64,000 nucleotides of DNA from Kordiimonas aquimaris (GTDB lineage: Bacteria; Pseudomonadota; Alphaproteobacteria; Sphingomonadales; Kordiimonadaceae), in contig NZ_JAOBPO010000001.1 of the NCBI RefSeq assembly GCF_025574485.1, positions 627,501 through 691,500 of the forward strand. The letters are read 5' to 3'. Positions 26,223 to 34,922 of the stretch are shown one piece after another (the first letter of the stretch is position 1; each line of letters begins with the position of its first letter). A model generated the notes under the pieces. It saw only the letters and a list, made by a program, of their open reading frames with translations, was not told the DNA's origin and did not search any database. The position numbers and the translations under genes were made by a program.

Positions 26223-27478
26223 TCCGTCAGCCTTCCTCCCTGAAAGATGTTGTAGAAAACCGTATGTGTACGGGCTGTGGTGCTTGTGCTGCAATGGCCC
26301 CTCTCTTTGTTAAAATGGCAGAAACTGAAGACGAAAACCGGCGTCCTATTATTGATCAGTCCATTGGTGCTGATACGGAAGCTTTGCTTTTACAATCTTG
26401 TCCGTCAGTAACAGGCGAGGTTTCGACAGATACATCGGATGTTGGGCAGGCGTGGGGACCTATAGAGCAGATATGGGAAGGTTTTGCTGTAGACAAAACA
26501 ATCCGTTTTAAAGGATCAAGCGGAGGCGCGGTTACCGCACTTTCTCTTTTCGCTATCGATATGCTCGATTTCGGCGGCATTTTGCATGTGAAAGCTAGCA
26601 AAGATAACCCTGCCTTAAATGAAGCACGTTTGAGTAAATCATATGAAGAACTGATGGAGGGTGTTGGCTCACGTTATGCGCCTGCAAGCGTATGTGACAG
26701 TCTTGATCTAGTTGCAGATGCAACAGATGCCTGCGTTGTGATTGGTAAACCGTGTGATATCGCTGGTGTGAACAAGGTTGCAAAGAATGATACGCGTGTA
26801 GCTGCCAATTTAGGCCTGACAATATCAATTTTCTGCGCCGGTACGCCGAGCCACCGTGGCACCAAAGCGTTGCTTAAGCACCTTGCGCCGGCAACGGCTG
26901 CGAAATTGGAGAGCTTGAAATACCGAGGTGATGGTTGGCCAGGTGATATGGAAGCGCGCTGGAAAGCGTCTAATGGCCAAATTGAAGCACATTCAACAAG
27001 CTATAGTGATGGGTGGGGTAACATCCTGCAAAAGCATCGCCAATGGCGCTGCCATACATGTGCTGACCACACTGGTGAGGAAGCTGATATTTCGGTTGGT
27101 GACCCATGGCAGACACCAATTGATGCCGACAACTATGGGAAATCTTTGATCATTGCTCGCACTAAGCGCGGACAGGAATTTTTGCGCCGTGCTATTGCGG
27201 CTGGTTATTTACAGGCCGAACTTCGTGACCCAGAGATATTATTCGACGCACAACCCAATCTGTTCGCTGCAAAAGGTGCGGTTTGGGGGCGTAGTATCGC
27301 GATACTTTTAGTGGGCCGTAAAGCTCTGTCGTTACGAGCAGATAGTTTCAATTGTTGGGTCGCATTGCCTTTCAGAGCAAAAGCACAATCACTTGTTGGT
27401 ACCTTCAAGCGTGTTGTCACTAAGAAACTTTACCTACGGAAGAAAACGAACTGGCTTAAGGAAGGGTACTTTTCTTGA
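26219..27478 (+). CDS. FrhB-like (coenzyme F420 hydrogenase beta-subunit family) protein
   Basis: 419 aa with an N-terminal 4Fe-4S-type cluster motif CTGCGAC (Cys17, 20, 23) and the FrhB_N/FrhB_C architecture: GFAVDKTIRFKGSSGGAVTALSLF, VIGKPCDIAGVNK, and a cysteine pair in WRCHTCADHTGEEADISVGDPW. Members recur in exopolysaccharide clusters of bacteria that lack F420, where they are thought to reduce or modify a sugar or its pyruvyl group; the reaction is not established. It overlaps both neighbours by 4 nt, so it belongs to the EPS operon. Confidence 0.8.
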   Translation: MIRQPSSLKDVVENRMCTGCGACAAMAPLFVKMAETEDENRRPIIDQSIGADTEALLLQSCPSVTGEVSTDTSDVGQAWGPIEQIWEGFAVDKTIRFKGSSGGAVTALSLFAIDMLDFGGILHVKASKDNPALNEARLSKSYEELMEGVGSRYAPASVCDSLDLVADATDACVVIGKPCDIAGVNKVAKNDTRVAANLGLTISIFCAGTPSHRGTKALLKHLAPATAAKLESLKYRGDGWPGDMEARWKASNGQIEAHSTSYSDGWGNILQKHRQWRCHTCADHTGEEADISVGDPWQTPIDADNYGKSLIIARTKRGQEFLRRAIAAGYLQAELRDPEILFDAQPNLFAAKGAVWGRSIAILLVGRKALSLRADSFNCWVALPFRAKAQSLVGTFKRVVTKKLYLRKKTNWLKEGYFS

Positions 27479-28782
27479 GCACAGCCACTACATATAAACC
27501 TGCGGCTAAGTGGCCAGCTCTTCCAGTGGTAATTTTACTGTTAACTTTTACCTTGCCACCAGAAACCTCTTTGTCGGTTGGTTCTCTGCGGTTGTCTCCT
27601 TACCGCGTTACGTTGATAGCATTGATTGTTCCGGCAATTAACATGCTGTTGCAGGATCGCCACAACCCTGCTGGATGGCCGGATGGATTAATGGCAATGC
27701 ACGGCCTTTGGGCTGGTTTGTCTTTAATTGTTACGATGGGTTTATCTGAAGGCATTGAAACTGCTGGCATATACTTTGTTGAAACATTCGGTGCCTACGT
27801 TGTGGCACGTGCTTATATCAAAACAACAGATGATTATGCCGCTGTTTTAAAGTTGATATTTACTGTTGCAGCAGGCCTTTTGATTTTTGCTGCCGCTGAA
27901 TCTTTCTCCGGTACGCACATACTGCGTGAACCATTCAAAGCTATTTTTGGTGGCTCTGGACCACATTACATTGAACCGCGCCTTGGCTTAACTCGTGCGT
28001 TTGCTTCATTTGAACATCCTATTTTGTTTGGCGTTTTTTCTGCCAGCGCGTTTGCGGGTACATATTACATTCTGGGCAATGCGCAGCTTAACCTTGCAAG
28101 CGTGAAAAAACTTGCTGCTATCGGGATGGCGACATTCTTCTCTTTGTCTGGTGGCCCCTTTACGGCTTTGGCACTTCAAATGGGTATTATTGCCTGGGAT
28201 CGATTTACGGCAGGAGTAGCTAACCGATGGACGATCTTGCTGGCGATAATGGCGGCTGCTTGGTTGGTTCTAACTATGGCTTCGAACCGTTCACCCATAC
28301 TTGTATTCATCTCTTATCTGACTTTTAGTGCAAACAGCGCTTATAACCGCGTGCACATATGGAATTATGGTACTGCTGAAGTAGCACGCCACCCAATCTT
28401 TGGTATTGGTTTGAATGACTGGATACGGGCTCCATGGATGAGCTCGAGCATGGACAACTTTTGGCTGCTGACAACTGTACGTTATGGTTTGCCTGCGTTG
28501 CTTTTCCTTCTGCTATCGCTAGTGATTATTGGCATGCGCCAAACGCGCCAAAAATCAACCAGCGACGCCAACAAGAATGCACGCAAATCATGGTTGGTAA
28601 CTCTATTAAGTTTCACCCTTGCTGGCCTGACAGTTCATTTCTGGAACTCATTGATGGTGCAGTTCTTCTTCTTGATTGGTTGTGGTGTTGCTTTGACGCA
28701 AGAACACCGACCTTCGCAAGCTAAACAACAGTTTACACCTCAAAAATCACCCCAAATACAGGAGAGGCTCTTATGGATTTGA
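27475..28782 (+). CDS. Wzy-like O-antigen polymerase/ligase family membrane protein
   Basis: 435 aa, about ten membrane segments, start TTG 27475 (TTGA overlap with the previous stop; AAGGAAGGG upstream; no ATG before residue 60). The Wzy_C-like periplasmic loop and following pattern are visible around YNRVHIWNYGTAEVARHPIFGIGLNDW, the typical region of O-antigen ligase/polymerases. It most likely polymerises the repeat units exported by the Wzx-like flippase. Confidence 0.8.
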   Translation: MSTATTYKPAAKWPALPVVILLLTFTLPPETSLSVGSLRLSPYRVTLIALIVPAINMLLQDRHNPAGWPDGLMAMHGLWAGLSLIVTMGLSEGIETAGIYFVETFGAYVVARAYIKTTDDYAAVLKLIFTVAAGLLIFAAAESFSGTHILREPFKAIFGGSGPHYIEPRLGLTRAFASFEHPILFGVFSASAFAGTYYILGNAQLNLASVKKLAAIGMATFFSLSGGPFTALALQMGIIAWDRFTAGVANRWTILLAIMAAAWLVLTMASNRSPILVFISYLTFSANSAYNRVHIWNYGTAEVARHPIFGIGLNDWIRAPWMSSSMDNFWLLTTVRYGLPALLFLLLSLVIIGMRQTRQKSTSDANKNARKSWLVTLLSFTLAGLTVHFWNSLMVQFFFLIGCGVALTQEHRPSQAKQQFTPQKSPQIQERLLWI

Positions 28783-29717
28783 GCATCATAATCGTCAATT
28801 GGAATACACGCGCTATGTTGCGAGATTGCCTGCATTCAGTCTTTGATGGCAGCCCTAAAGGCAGTTTTGAGGTTCTAGTGGTTGATAACGCATCAAATGA
28901 TGGCAGTGCAGCTATGGTGTCCAGAGAATTTCCAGCTACGAGGCTTTACTGCAATAGTGAAAATGTTGGTTTTGCCGCAGCGAACAACCAAGTGATTCAA
29001 AGAGCAAGAGGCAGGTATATCTTGCTTTTGAATTCAGACACCCTTGTTCATGGTGATGTTCTTCAGCAATCAATAGAATTTATGGATTCAGATTCAAATG
29101 CAGGTGCAATGGGGTGTCGGGTTTTAAATAGAGATGGAACGCTTCAACATAGCACAAGCCAATTCCCTTCTTTCCTGAATTTGACAATGCAAACATTGGG
29201 ATTGGACCGCATAAACGGTGTTCCATTTTTTAAACGTTACCGCATGTTGGATTGGGATAGAACGACGACACGGAATGTAGATACTGTGTCTGGATGTTAT
29301 ATGATGGTGCGCCGTGAATGTGTCAATGAAGTTGGCCTTTTGGATGAACGTTTCTTCTTTTTCGGTGAAGAGACCGATTGGTGCAGGCGAATGAGAGCAG
29401 CTGATTGGGATGTGGTGTTTGCGCCTGTAGGCGAAATAACACATTTTGGTGGAGGCAGTTCTGGAGGCCTTAATCACAAGCGCGATGTTATGCTTTCGGA
29501 AGCAACCGTGAAGTTACACCGAAAGTATAATGGTCCTGTTGTTTCTTTAGCCGTGTTTCTTTTGTTGTTTGTTTTCAATAGCAGCCGTTTTGTTTTCTGG
29601 TGGTTCCAGTCACGCCGTGCAAATGGTCGAAATCATTTGGTGCGGATGAAGCATTTCTTCAATGTAACAGTTAGTTTTGCTGCTGCATGGCCGACAGGCA
29701 AGGGGACAATGTCATGA
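28773..29717 (+). CDS. Family 2 glycosyltransferase (rhamnosyltransferase-like)
   Basis: 314 aa. GT-A fold: LSIIIVNWNTRAMLRDCLHSV, VVDNASNDGS, ENVGFAAANNQ, the DxD-like LLLNSDT and, later, LLDERFFFFGEETDWCRRM, the signature of WbbL-type GT2 enzymes. A C-terminal hydrophobic helix (VVSLAVFLLLFVFNSS) suggests membrane association. It adds one sugar to the lipid-linked repeat unit; donor unknown. It overlaps the polymerase gene by 10 nt and the next gene by 4 nt. Confidence 0.9.
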   Translation: MDLSIIIVNWNTRAMLRDCLHSVFDGSPKGSFEVLVVDNASNDGSAAMVSREFPATRLYCNSENVGFAAANNQVIQRARGRYILLLNSDTLVHGDVLQQSIEFMDSDSNAGAMGCRVLNRDGTLQHSTSQFPSFLNLTMQTLGLDRINGVPFFKRYRMLDWDRTTTRNVDTVSGCYMMVRRECVNEVGLLDERFFFFGEETDWCRRMRAADWDVVFAPVGEITHFGGGSSGGLNHKRDVMLSEATVKLHRKYNGPVVSLAVFLLLFVFNSSRFVFWWFQSRRANGRNHLVRMKHFFNVTVSFAAAWPTGKGTMS

Positions 29718-31027
29718 ATTGGCGGCCTAAAGTAATGGCACTTGCCCCGTATTGTGATGGTACAGATGTTGGTGAAGCCTGGTGTGCCTATATGTGGATC
29801 AATGAATTGTCAAAGCAGGCTGACGTAACATTAATTTCATTCGAGCGCCCCGGTAGAAAGCCACTGAGCGAACAATTGCCGGATGTAACCGTTATTTCAA
29901 AACTTGAACCATCGTGGACGCGCCGATTTGAACGGATTAACGCAATGGCGAAGCTGTCATATCCTGCATATTACAGGTGGGCCAAACGGCAGATTAAAAT
30001 TCTTCTGAAAACTGATACTGCGTTTGATATTGGCCATCAATTTTCGCCGATCGCTCTACGCTTTCCGTCACCGTTCAAGTGTTTTGATTTGCCTTATTTT
30101 TTAGGCCCTCTGGGGGGTAGTCTTTCAACACCATCTGCGTTTGAAAAAGAATGTGGAAGTGCTGCATGGTACACGCGATTTCGTAGCCTCGATAAGTGGC
30201 GGTTGTCCTTAGACCCAATGTTGAAAAGTAGTTATAGGAAAGCTTCGGGTATTCTTGGAGTAGCTCCTTATGTCGAAGATGCGATAGGTCATACTAATAT
30301 ACGCCGATTTAAAGTGATGAGCGAGCTTGGCATTACTGAACTTCATGAAAGATCCAGTTCAAAGTTCTCTCATGCAGGTTTGCGTCTTTTACACGTGGGC
30401 CGCGGTGTCAGAACTAAGGGACTTCGTGACTGCGTAAGAGCAATGGAATTGCTTCGTGATGTACCTGGAATTCACCTCGATGTGGCGGGTAAAGGTGAAG
30501 AAATGGAGCTATGCAAAGAGTTGGCTGAAGATTTAAATATCAGCCATTTAATAACGTTTCATGGTCAAATAACACGAGAAGAAGTGGATACACTTTACTC
30601 TAGAGCAGATGTGTTTTGCTTCCCGAGCTTTCGTGAGCCGAGTGGTAGTGTTGTCTTTGAAGCATTAAGTCATGGGTTACCTGTAATTGTAGCTGACCGC
30701 GGTGGGCCGGGCCATGTTGTAGACGACAGTTGCGGGTTTAAGGTCGCGGTAACCGAGCCAGATTTGTTTGCAGGGCAAATTGCGACTGCGGTTCGCACGC
30801 TTGCTTCTATGCCAGAGCTTCGTCGGCGTTTGTCCGATGGAGCAATCCAAAAAATGACCAAAATCGGCCTTTGGCCAGCAAAAATTGCACAACTTTTATC
30901 AATGTACGAACATGTTCTAAACATACCTCAAAATAAGAAGGAGACATCGTCATCATGCCTAAATCACAGAAAAAAACCAAAATCCTTGCCGTTGCTTCCG
31001 GAGGAGGCCATTGGATCCAAATGCTAA
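29714..31027 (+). CDS. Family 4 glycosyltransferase
   Basis: 437 aa from ATG 29714 (ATGA overlap with the preceding stop). GT-B fold with a glycosyl-transferase-1 domain: LRLLHVGRGVRTKGLRDCVRAM, LDVAGKGEEM, and the donor-site stretch FCFPSFREPSGSVVFEALSHGLPVIVADRGGPGHVV with the E-x7-E pattern. The last ~25 codons overlap the next gene by 73 nt and look unconserved. One sugar addition in EPS repeat synthesis. Confidence 0.9.
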   Translation: MNWRPKVMALAPYCDGTDVGEAWCAYMWINELSKQADVTLISFERPGRKPLSEQLPDVTVISKLEPSWTRRFERINAMAKLSYPAYYRWAKRQIKILLKTDTAFDIGHQFSPIALRFPSPFKCFDLPYFLGPLGGSLSTPSAFEKECGSAAWYTRFRSLDKWRLSLDPMLKSSYRKASGILGVAPYVEDAIGHTNIRRFKVMSELGITELHERSSSKFSHAGLRLLHVGRGVRTKGLRDCVRAMELLRDVPGIHLDVAGKGEEMELCKELAEDLNISHLITFHGQITREEVDTLYSRADVFCFPSFREPSGSVVFEALSHGLPVIVADRGGPGHVVDDSCGFKVAVTEPDLFAGQIATAVRTLASMPELRRRLSDGAIQKMTKIGLWPAKIAQLLSMYEHVLNIPQNKKETSSSCLNHRKKPKSLPLLPEEAIGSKC

Positions 31028-31419
31028 GGCTACGGCCTGCCTTTCGTGATTGTGATGTTACTTATGTCACAGTGAATCTAGGTTCTAGGTCTGAAGTTGG
31101 TGACAGCCCGTTTTATGTCATTCCAGATGGAAACCGTGATACGAAGTTATCGCTTATTCTGATGGCAATCCGTGTTTTATATCTGGTGTTACGTGTGCGC
31201 CCAAATGTTGTAGTTTCCACGGGTGCTGCACCAGGTTATTTTGCTTGTCGCTTTGCCAAGTTGGTTGGGGCAAAGAGCCTCTTTATTGATAGCGTTGCAA
31301 ATGCTGAAGAAATGTCTCTGTCAGCTAAACTTGCTACATCCCATGCTAGCCGTGTGTTCAGTCAGTGGCCAAGAGTGGCTGAAAAGTTTGGCGTAGAGTG
31401 TCACGGGAGCGTTCTCTAA
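30955..31419 (+). CDS. ALG14/PssD-like glycosyltransferase membrane subunit
   Basis: 154 aa. It resembles the N-terminal half of a GT28 enzyme: KILAVASGGGHWIQMLRL with the glycine-rich acceptor loop, hydrophobic LSLILMAIRVLYLVLRV that anchors it to the membrane, and VVSTGAAPGYFACRFAKLVGAKSLFIDSVAN. In EPS systems this subunit pairs with an ALG13/PssE protein to make one enzyme. The partner follows at 31488, separated by a promoter/terminator element. It begins inside the preceding GT4 frame with GAAGGAG upstream. Confidence 0.88.
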   Translation: MPKSQKKTKILAVASGGGHWIQMLRLRPAFRDCDVTYVTVNLGSRSEVGDSPFYVIPDGNRDTKLSLILMAIRVLYLVLRVRPNVVVSTGAAPGYFACRFAKLVGAKSLFIDSVANAEEMSLSAKLATSHASRVFSQWPRVAEKFGVECHGSVL

Positions 31420-31431
31420 CTAAATTGCGAC

Positions 31432-31447
31432 TGGCACAGGCATTGCT
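31432..31447 (+). promoter_or_regulatory. Internal sigma-54 promoter before the ALG13-like gene
   Basis: TGGCACAGGCATTGCT matches TGGCAC-N5-TTGC exactly, 12 nt after the ALG14-like stop. Transcription would begin near 31458, at the loop side of the hairpin at 31446-31480, so this transcript would lack most of the left stem arm. Confidence 0.72.
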
Positions 31448-31487
31448 CCTTCTAGGACAGAAAACAAGTCCTAGAAGGAGATTTTTT
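31446..31487 (+). terminator. Terminator-like hairpin sequestering a ribosome binding site
   Basis: CTCCTTCTAGGAC (31446-31458) and GTCCTAGAAGGAG (31468-31480) form a perfect 13-bp stem with a 9-nt loop, followed by ATTTTTT and then the ATG at 31488. It has the form of an intrinsic terminator, and its right arm contains AAGGAG, the ribosome site of the next gene. Read-through RNA from upstream could form it; RNA from the promoter at 31432 could not. Confidence 0.7.
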
Positions 31488-31991
31488 ATGATTTTTGCAA
31501 CTGTTGGAACCCAATTACCATTTGATAGATTAATTACGTCATTGGAAAAATGGTCATTGAAACAGAATGTTAGTGGTTGCTTTGCCCAAGTGGGTCCAGA
31601 AGGAAAGGTGCCTCAGCATATAGAAAGTGCGGCCACATTAACACCTTTGCAATTTGCAAAACAGGTTGCGGATTGCAAAGTCATTGTTTCGCATGCTGGT
31701 ATGGGCACCATTCTGACTGCCTTGCAACATTGCAGACCAATTATCGTTATGCCCCGGCTTGTTAAGTTTGGCGAACACCGGAATGATCATCAATTGGCGA
31801 CCGTTTCAAACCTTGAAGACCGTGAGGGCATCCATGTTGCGCGAAGTGAAGACGAATTATTTGAGAAATTAGATGCCATAGCATCTCTTGAAACTGGGGA
31901 TGGTGCATCCGTTTCCGCTGAGCCTCAACTGCTTTCGGCAATTGGTCATTTCATCATGAGCAACGGTGCTTCGGGAGACACTCATGCCTAG
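31488..31991 (+). CDS. ALG13/PssE-like glycosyltransferase catalytic subunit
   Basis: 167 aa from ATG 31488, preceded by AAGGAG. It is the C-terminal half of a GT28 fold: MIFATVGTQLPFDRLITSLEKW, then the donor-binding VIVSHAGMGTILTALQHCRPIIVMPRLVKFGEHRNDHQ. It should form a heterodimer with the ALG14-like protein to transfer a sugar nucleotide donor. Being expressed from its own sigma-54 promoter while its partner is upstream is notable. It overlaps the next gene by 8 nt. Confidence 0.9.
   Translation: MIFATVGTQLPFDRLITSLEKWSLKQNVSGCFAQVGPEGKVPQHIESAATLTPLQFAKQVADCKVIVSHAGMGTILTALQHCRPIIVMPRLVKFGEHRNDHQLATVSNLEDREGIHVARSEDELFEKLDAIASLETGDGASVSAEPQLLSAIGHFIMSNGASGDTHA
31647..31659. promoter_or_regulatory. 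TTGCAA-N-TTGCAA site inside the ALG13-like gene
   Basis: TTGCAATTTGCAA is a perfect copy of the 13-bp motif in the H-NOX promoter palindrome, 200 bp downstream of the internal sigma-54 promoter. Enhancer proteins can work from downstream, but the bases also encode ordinary residues (LQFAKQ), so its use as a site is inference. Confidence 0.45.
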
Positions 31992-32844
31992 TATGCCTAA
32001 ATGTACTGTTATTATCCCCGCATTTAATGAAGAAGCGGCGATTGGTGGAACCCTTGGTGCTTTGCAGACAGGTATGTTTCCGGGTGAGTTTGATATTATC
32101 GTTGTGTGTAATGGATGCACGGATCAGACAGTCAGAAAGGCACATAGTGTAGCGCCGAGCGCTAAAGTCGTTGATATTCAATTACCGTCAAAGACGATGG
32201 CTTTAAATGTTGGTATCGCTGCAGCAAAACATAAACCGATCGTTTTCCTTGATGCGGATATCAAAACAAGCCCGGAAGCGGTGCGCTCACTTGTGAACAC
32301 CCTTCTTGATGGCGGTATTTACCTTGCATATGGAAATGCGTTTCTACAAACGAGAGAAAGCAGCGTAAACGTTAGAGCTTTTTATCGTGCTTGGTCTCAA
32401 AATGGCTACTTTGATAATCGTAAAGTCGGTGGTTTTTTTGCTATAAGTTCTGCTGGATTAAAGTGTCTGGGTACTTTTCCTGATGTCATTAATGATGATG
32501 AGTTTGTGCGCCGCCAGTTGAGCGAGCGCTCTCTTTGGGTTGAACACGCTCAGTATGTCGTTCGGGCACCACTAACGCTCAAAAGCCTTATGAAGGTTCG
32601 TAGTCGCGTATACAGAGGAAATGCTCAATTGGAGCGCTCGGCGTTTGCTTTAGGAGCGTGGCAGAAATTCAAGAATGCCTGTATTTTTTTAGGAAGGTTG
32701 TTTGTTCGCCCAATGCTTTGGCATGGTGCTATCGTTTTTCTGTCAGTTTCTGTTGCCGCACATATCCGAAATCGTTTGTTCGTTGGCAAAAAACCAACCT
32801 GGGAGCAAGATCAAAGTGCTCGCAATATATGTGCTGAGGTGTAA
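31984..32844 (+). CDS. Family 2 glycosyltransferase
   Basis: 286 aa from ATG 31984 (GGGAG upstream; overlaps the preceding stop by 8 nt). GT-A fold with CTVIIPAFNEEAAIGGTLGAL, DIIVVCNGCTDQT and the metal-binding IVFLDADIKTS. A late hydrophobic segment (VRPMLWHGAIVFLSVSVAAH) is probably membrane-associated. It adds a sugar in EPS assembly; donor unknown. Confidence 0.87.
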   Translation: MPSMPKCTVIIPAFNEEAAIGGTLGALQTGMFPGEFDIIVVCNGCTDQTVRKAHSVAPSAKVVDIQLPSKTMALNVGIAAAKHKPIVFLDADIKTSPEAVRSLVNTLLDGGIYLAYGNAFLQTRESSVNVRAFYRAWSQNGYFDNRKVGGFFAISSAGLKCLGTFPDVINDDEFVRRQLSERSLWVEHAQYVVRAPLTLKSLMKVRSRVYRGNAQLERSAFALGAWQKFKNACIFLGRLFVRPMLWHGAIVFLSVSVAAHIRNRLFVGKKPTWEQDQSARNICAEV

Positions 32845-32849
32845 GCACC

Positions 32850-34922
32850 ATGAGTGTTCAAGGCATAGATGGTGATGCTGCCGAAACTGTTGGCAATCCT
32901 GCTTTATGGCAAGTTAAGGATTTTGTGGAGGAAAATGCTCCAGCACCGGTGAATCCAGTTAAAGCTGTAACCCGCATTTACCGTGGACAATGGGGTAAGC
33001 TCGCCGGTTTGGCCTTGTTGCTGGGACTCGGTTTTGCATTCATTGCTTACACCGTTGTTAAGCCTGTTTTTGAAAGCCAGGGATTGGTACGTGTTGTCGC
33101 AAAAGAACCCAAGATATTATATGCTGATAATGATGATAGCCGCTTGAGGCTTTACGATGCTTTTGTTTCAGCAGAGGCTACATATATACAAAGCCAACAA
33201 GTGCTCTCGCGTGCCCATGAAATTCTGATCGAAAAACTGGATGATCAAGGTTATGTGGGGCCACGCCCTCGATTAAGGGACGTTATCGATGCGCTTGAAG
33301 TCAAGAAATTAAAGGGCTTAATTGCGGTTAGCGGGAAGAGTACTGATGGCACCAGAGCGCAGCAGCTTGTAAACGCTCTCCTCGCCAGCTATGCGGAGCT
33401 TCATGAGCGGCAGTCTGACTCGCGGCAAATCCTTCGTGCACGTGAACTAGAGGTGCGCGTTCAAGAACTTATGGCAAAGCAGTATACCTTGAACAAGGAA
33501 TTGCTGGAGGTTGGAGAAGAATACGATGCGTCTTCTTTAGCAAAGGCGCATTTAACCAAAGTGACTCAACTCGAGGAATTGGATATTCGCGTTGGAGAAT
33601 TGACCAACACCTTGGTGGAAATGGAGACGACGGACGGTGCACTTGATGCAGATACAGGAGACATGGAAATCAAACGGGCCACGTTGTTGGACCGCGCCAT
33701 GGCTGACATGGTCTTTGAACGGGCAAAACGCGCTGCTGAATTGGAGAAACTGAAATTGCGCTACATGTCAGAGCACCCGAAAGTAGCAAATTTAACTGCT
33801 TCTTTGCAGGTGATTGATGATGCTATCGAGTCCCGCCGCCGCCTTATTGCAACACTTGGTAAGACAGGTGCAATCACTGGTGCTGACGGTGCCGCAAAAT
33901 CGCAATCATTGGCAGAATTAAATGCACTGAAAAGGAAGTTAATAGCGCGCCGGAATGAACTCTCTATCAACGCCAAAGATCTCAACAGTAAACTCATTCA
34001 ACTCAAGCGTATTAACGCTGAACAATTCCAGATCGCAGGGATGCTTGCTGAAACACGCCGCATACTTGACCAAGTGCGTCTGGAAAGCAGGAATAGTCTA
34101 CCAGGAACGATTGAAGTGCTTTCCCGCGGCAACATGCCTGATTCAGCAGCTAGTGACAAGCGTGCTCAATTTGCCATGGTTGGGTTCATGGCGGGTTGTT
34201 TTTTTGCGGCAGTTTTACTCTTTGCACGAAGACAGCTGTCTTCCAGCATAATATACAGTGACGATGTTGAAATTGCGCCTTCACATGCAGGTGTAGATTT
34301 AGCTGTGTTGTCACCGGCCCCAACCTGTTCCGATATGGCAATTTTCTTGAGCCAATTGCAATTCAGCGGGCATTGGAGAAGAGACAGAACCAATGTTATT
34401 AGCATTGTTCGCTTCGATCCAGAGACGCATGTTCCGCTAACTCCACTGGCCGAAGTTGCAATCCATCAGGGGTTAAAGACCTTAGTCGTTTGTGCAGCTG
34501 ATGATGGAGCCAATGAAAATTCTGGATTTATTGAAAGCATATGTTACGGCGAAGAAATTAGGATAAGTACAGAGAGCTCCTTTGACTACATATCATTTGG
34601 GAGCAGAGGAAGGGCCGAGGGCTATAGTATTGATGCTGCCAGAAACTGGCTACAAAAGCACGCTCAGCAATACGATCTGGTTTTAATTTACACAGGAGTG
34701 GTGGAACAGCATTATTCTACGCGGGTTTTACCTTCTCTGTCTGATCTCACAATCGCTTCTATATCCCCAGGTAATGAAAAGCGCCTTGTTCGACGTTTTA
34801 CTTCTCAATGTCAGAATTTAGTCCCCTTGTTTTTTGGCGCACGCAAAGACGACCCCAATCTTGCCCAAACTGAAACCAAGTCAACCTCACCGAAAGGATT
34901 TGATGATGCAAAAGCTGCGTAA
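32850..34922 (+). CDS. Wzz/Wzc-like polysaccharide co-polymerase with degenerate kinase domain
   Basis: 690 aa. A first membrane segment (LAGLALLLGLGFAFIAYTVV, about 50-70) starts the Wzz-type periplasmic domain with long coiled coils (residues 190-430), and a second (FAMVGFMAGCFFAAVLLF, 437-456) ends it. The cytoplasmic 230 residues resemble a BY-kinase Rossmann domain (NVISIVRFDPE, LKTLVVCAADD, YDLVLIYTG) but have no Walker A Gly-Lys-Ser/Thr, no Walker A' aspartates and no Tyr cluster at the C-terminus. It probably sets chain length and contacts the OPX channel without kinase activity. Confidence 0.85.
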   Translation: MSVQGIDGDAAETVGNPALWQVKDFVEENAPAPVNPVKAVTRIYRGQWGKLAGLALLLGLGFAFIAYTVVKPVFESQGLVRVVAKEPKILYADNDDSRLRLYDAFVSAEATYIQSQQVLSRAHEILIEKLDDQGYVGPRPRLRDVIDALEVKKLKGLIAVSGKSTDGTRAQQLVNALLASYAELHERQSDSRQILRARELEVRVQELMAKQYTLNKELLEVGEEYDASSLAKAHLTKVTQLEELDIRVGELTNTLVEMETTDGALDADTGDMEIKRATLLDRAMADMVFERAKRAAELEKLKLRYMSEHPKVANLTASLQVIDDAIESRRRLIATLGKTGAITGADGAAKSQSLAELNALKRKLIARRNELSINAKDLNSKLIQLKRINAEQFQIAGMLAETRRILDQVRLESRNSLPGTIEVLSRGNMPDSAASDKRAQFAMVGFMAGCFFAAVLLFARRQLSSSIIYSDDVEIAPSHAGVDLAVLSPAPTCSDMAIFLSQLQFSGHWRRDRTNVISIVRFDPETHVPLTPLAEVAIHQGLKTLVVCAADDGANENSGFIESICYGEEIRISTESSFDYISFGSRGRAEGYSIDAARNWLQKHAQQYDLVLIYTGVVEQHYSTRVLPSLSDLTIASISPGNEKRLVRRFTSQCQNLVPLFFGARKDDPNLAQTETKSTSPKGFDDAKAA

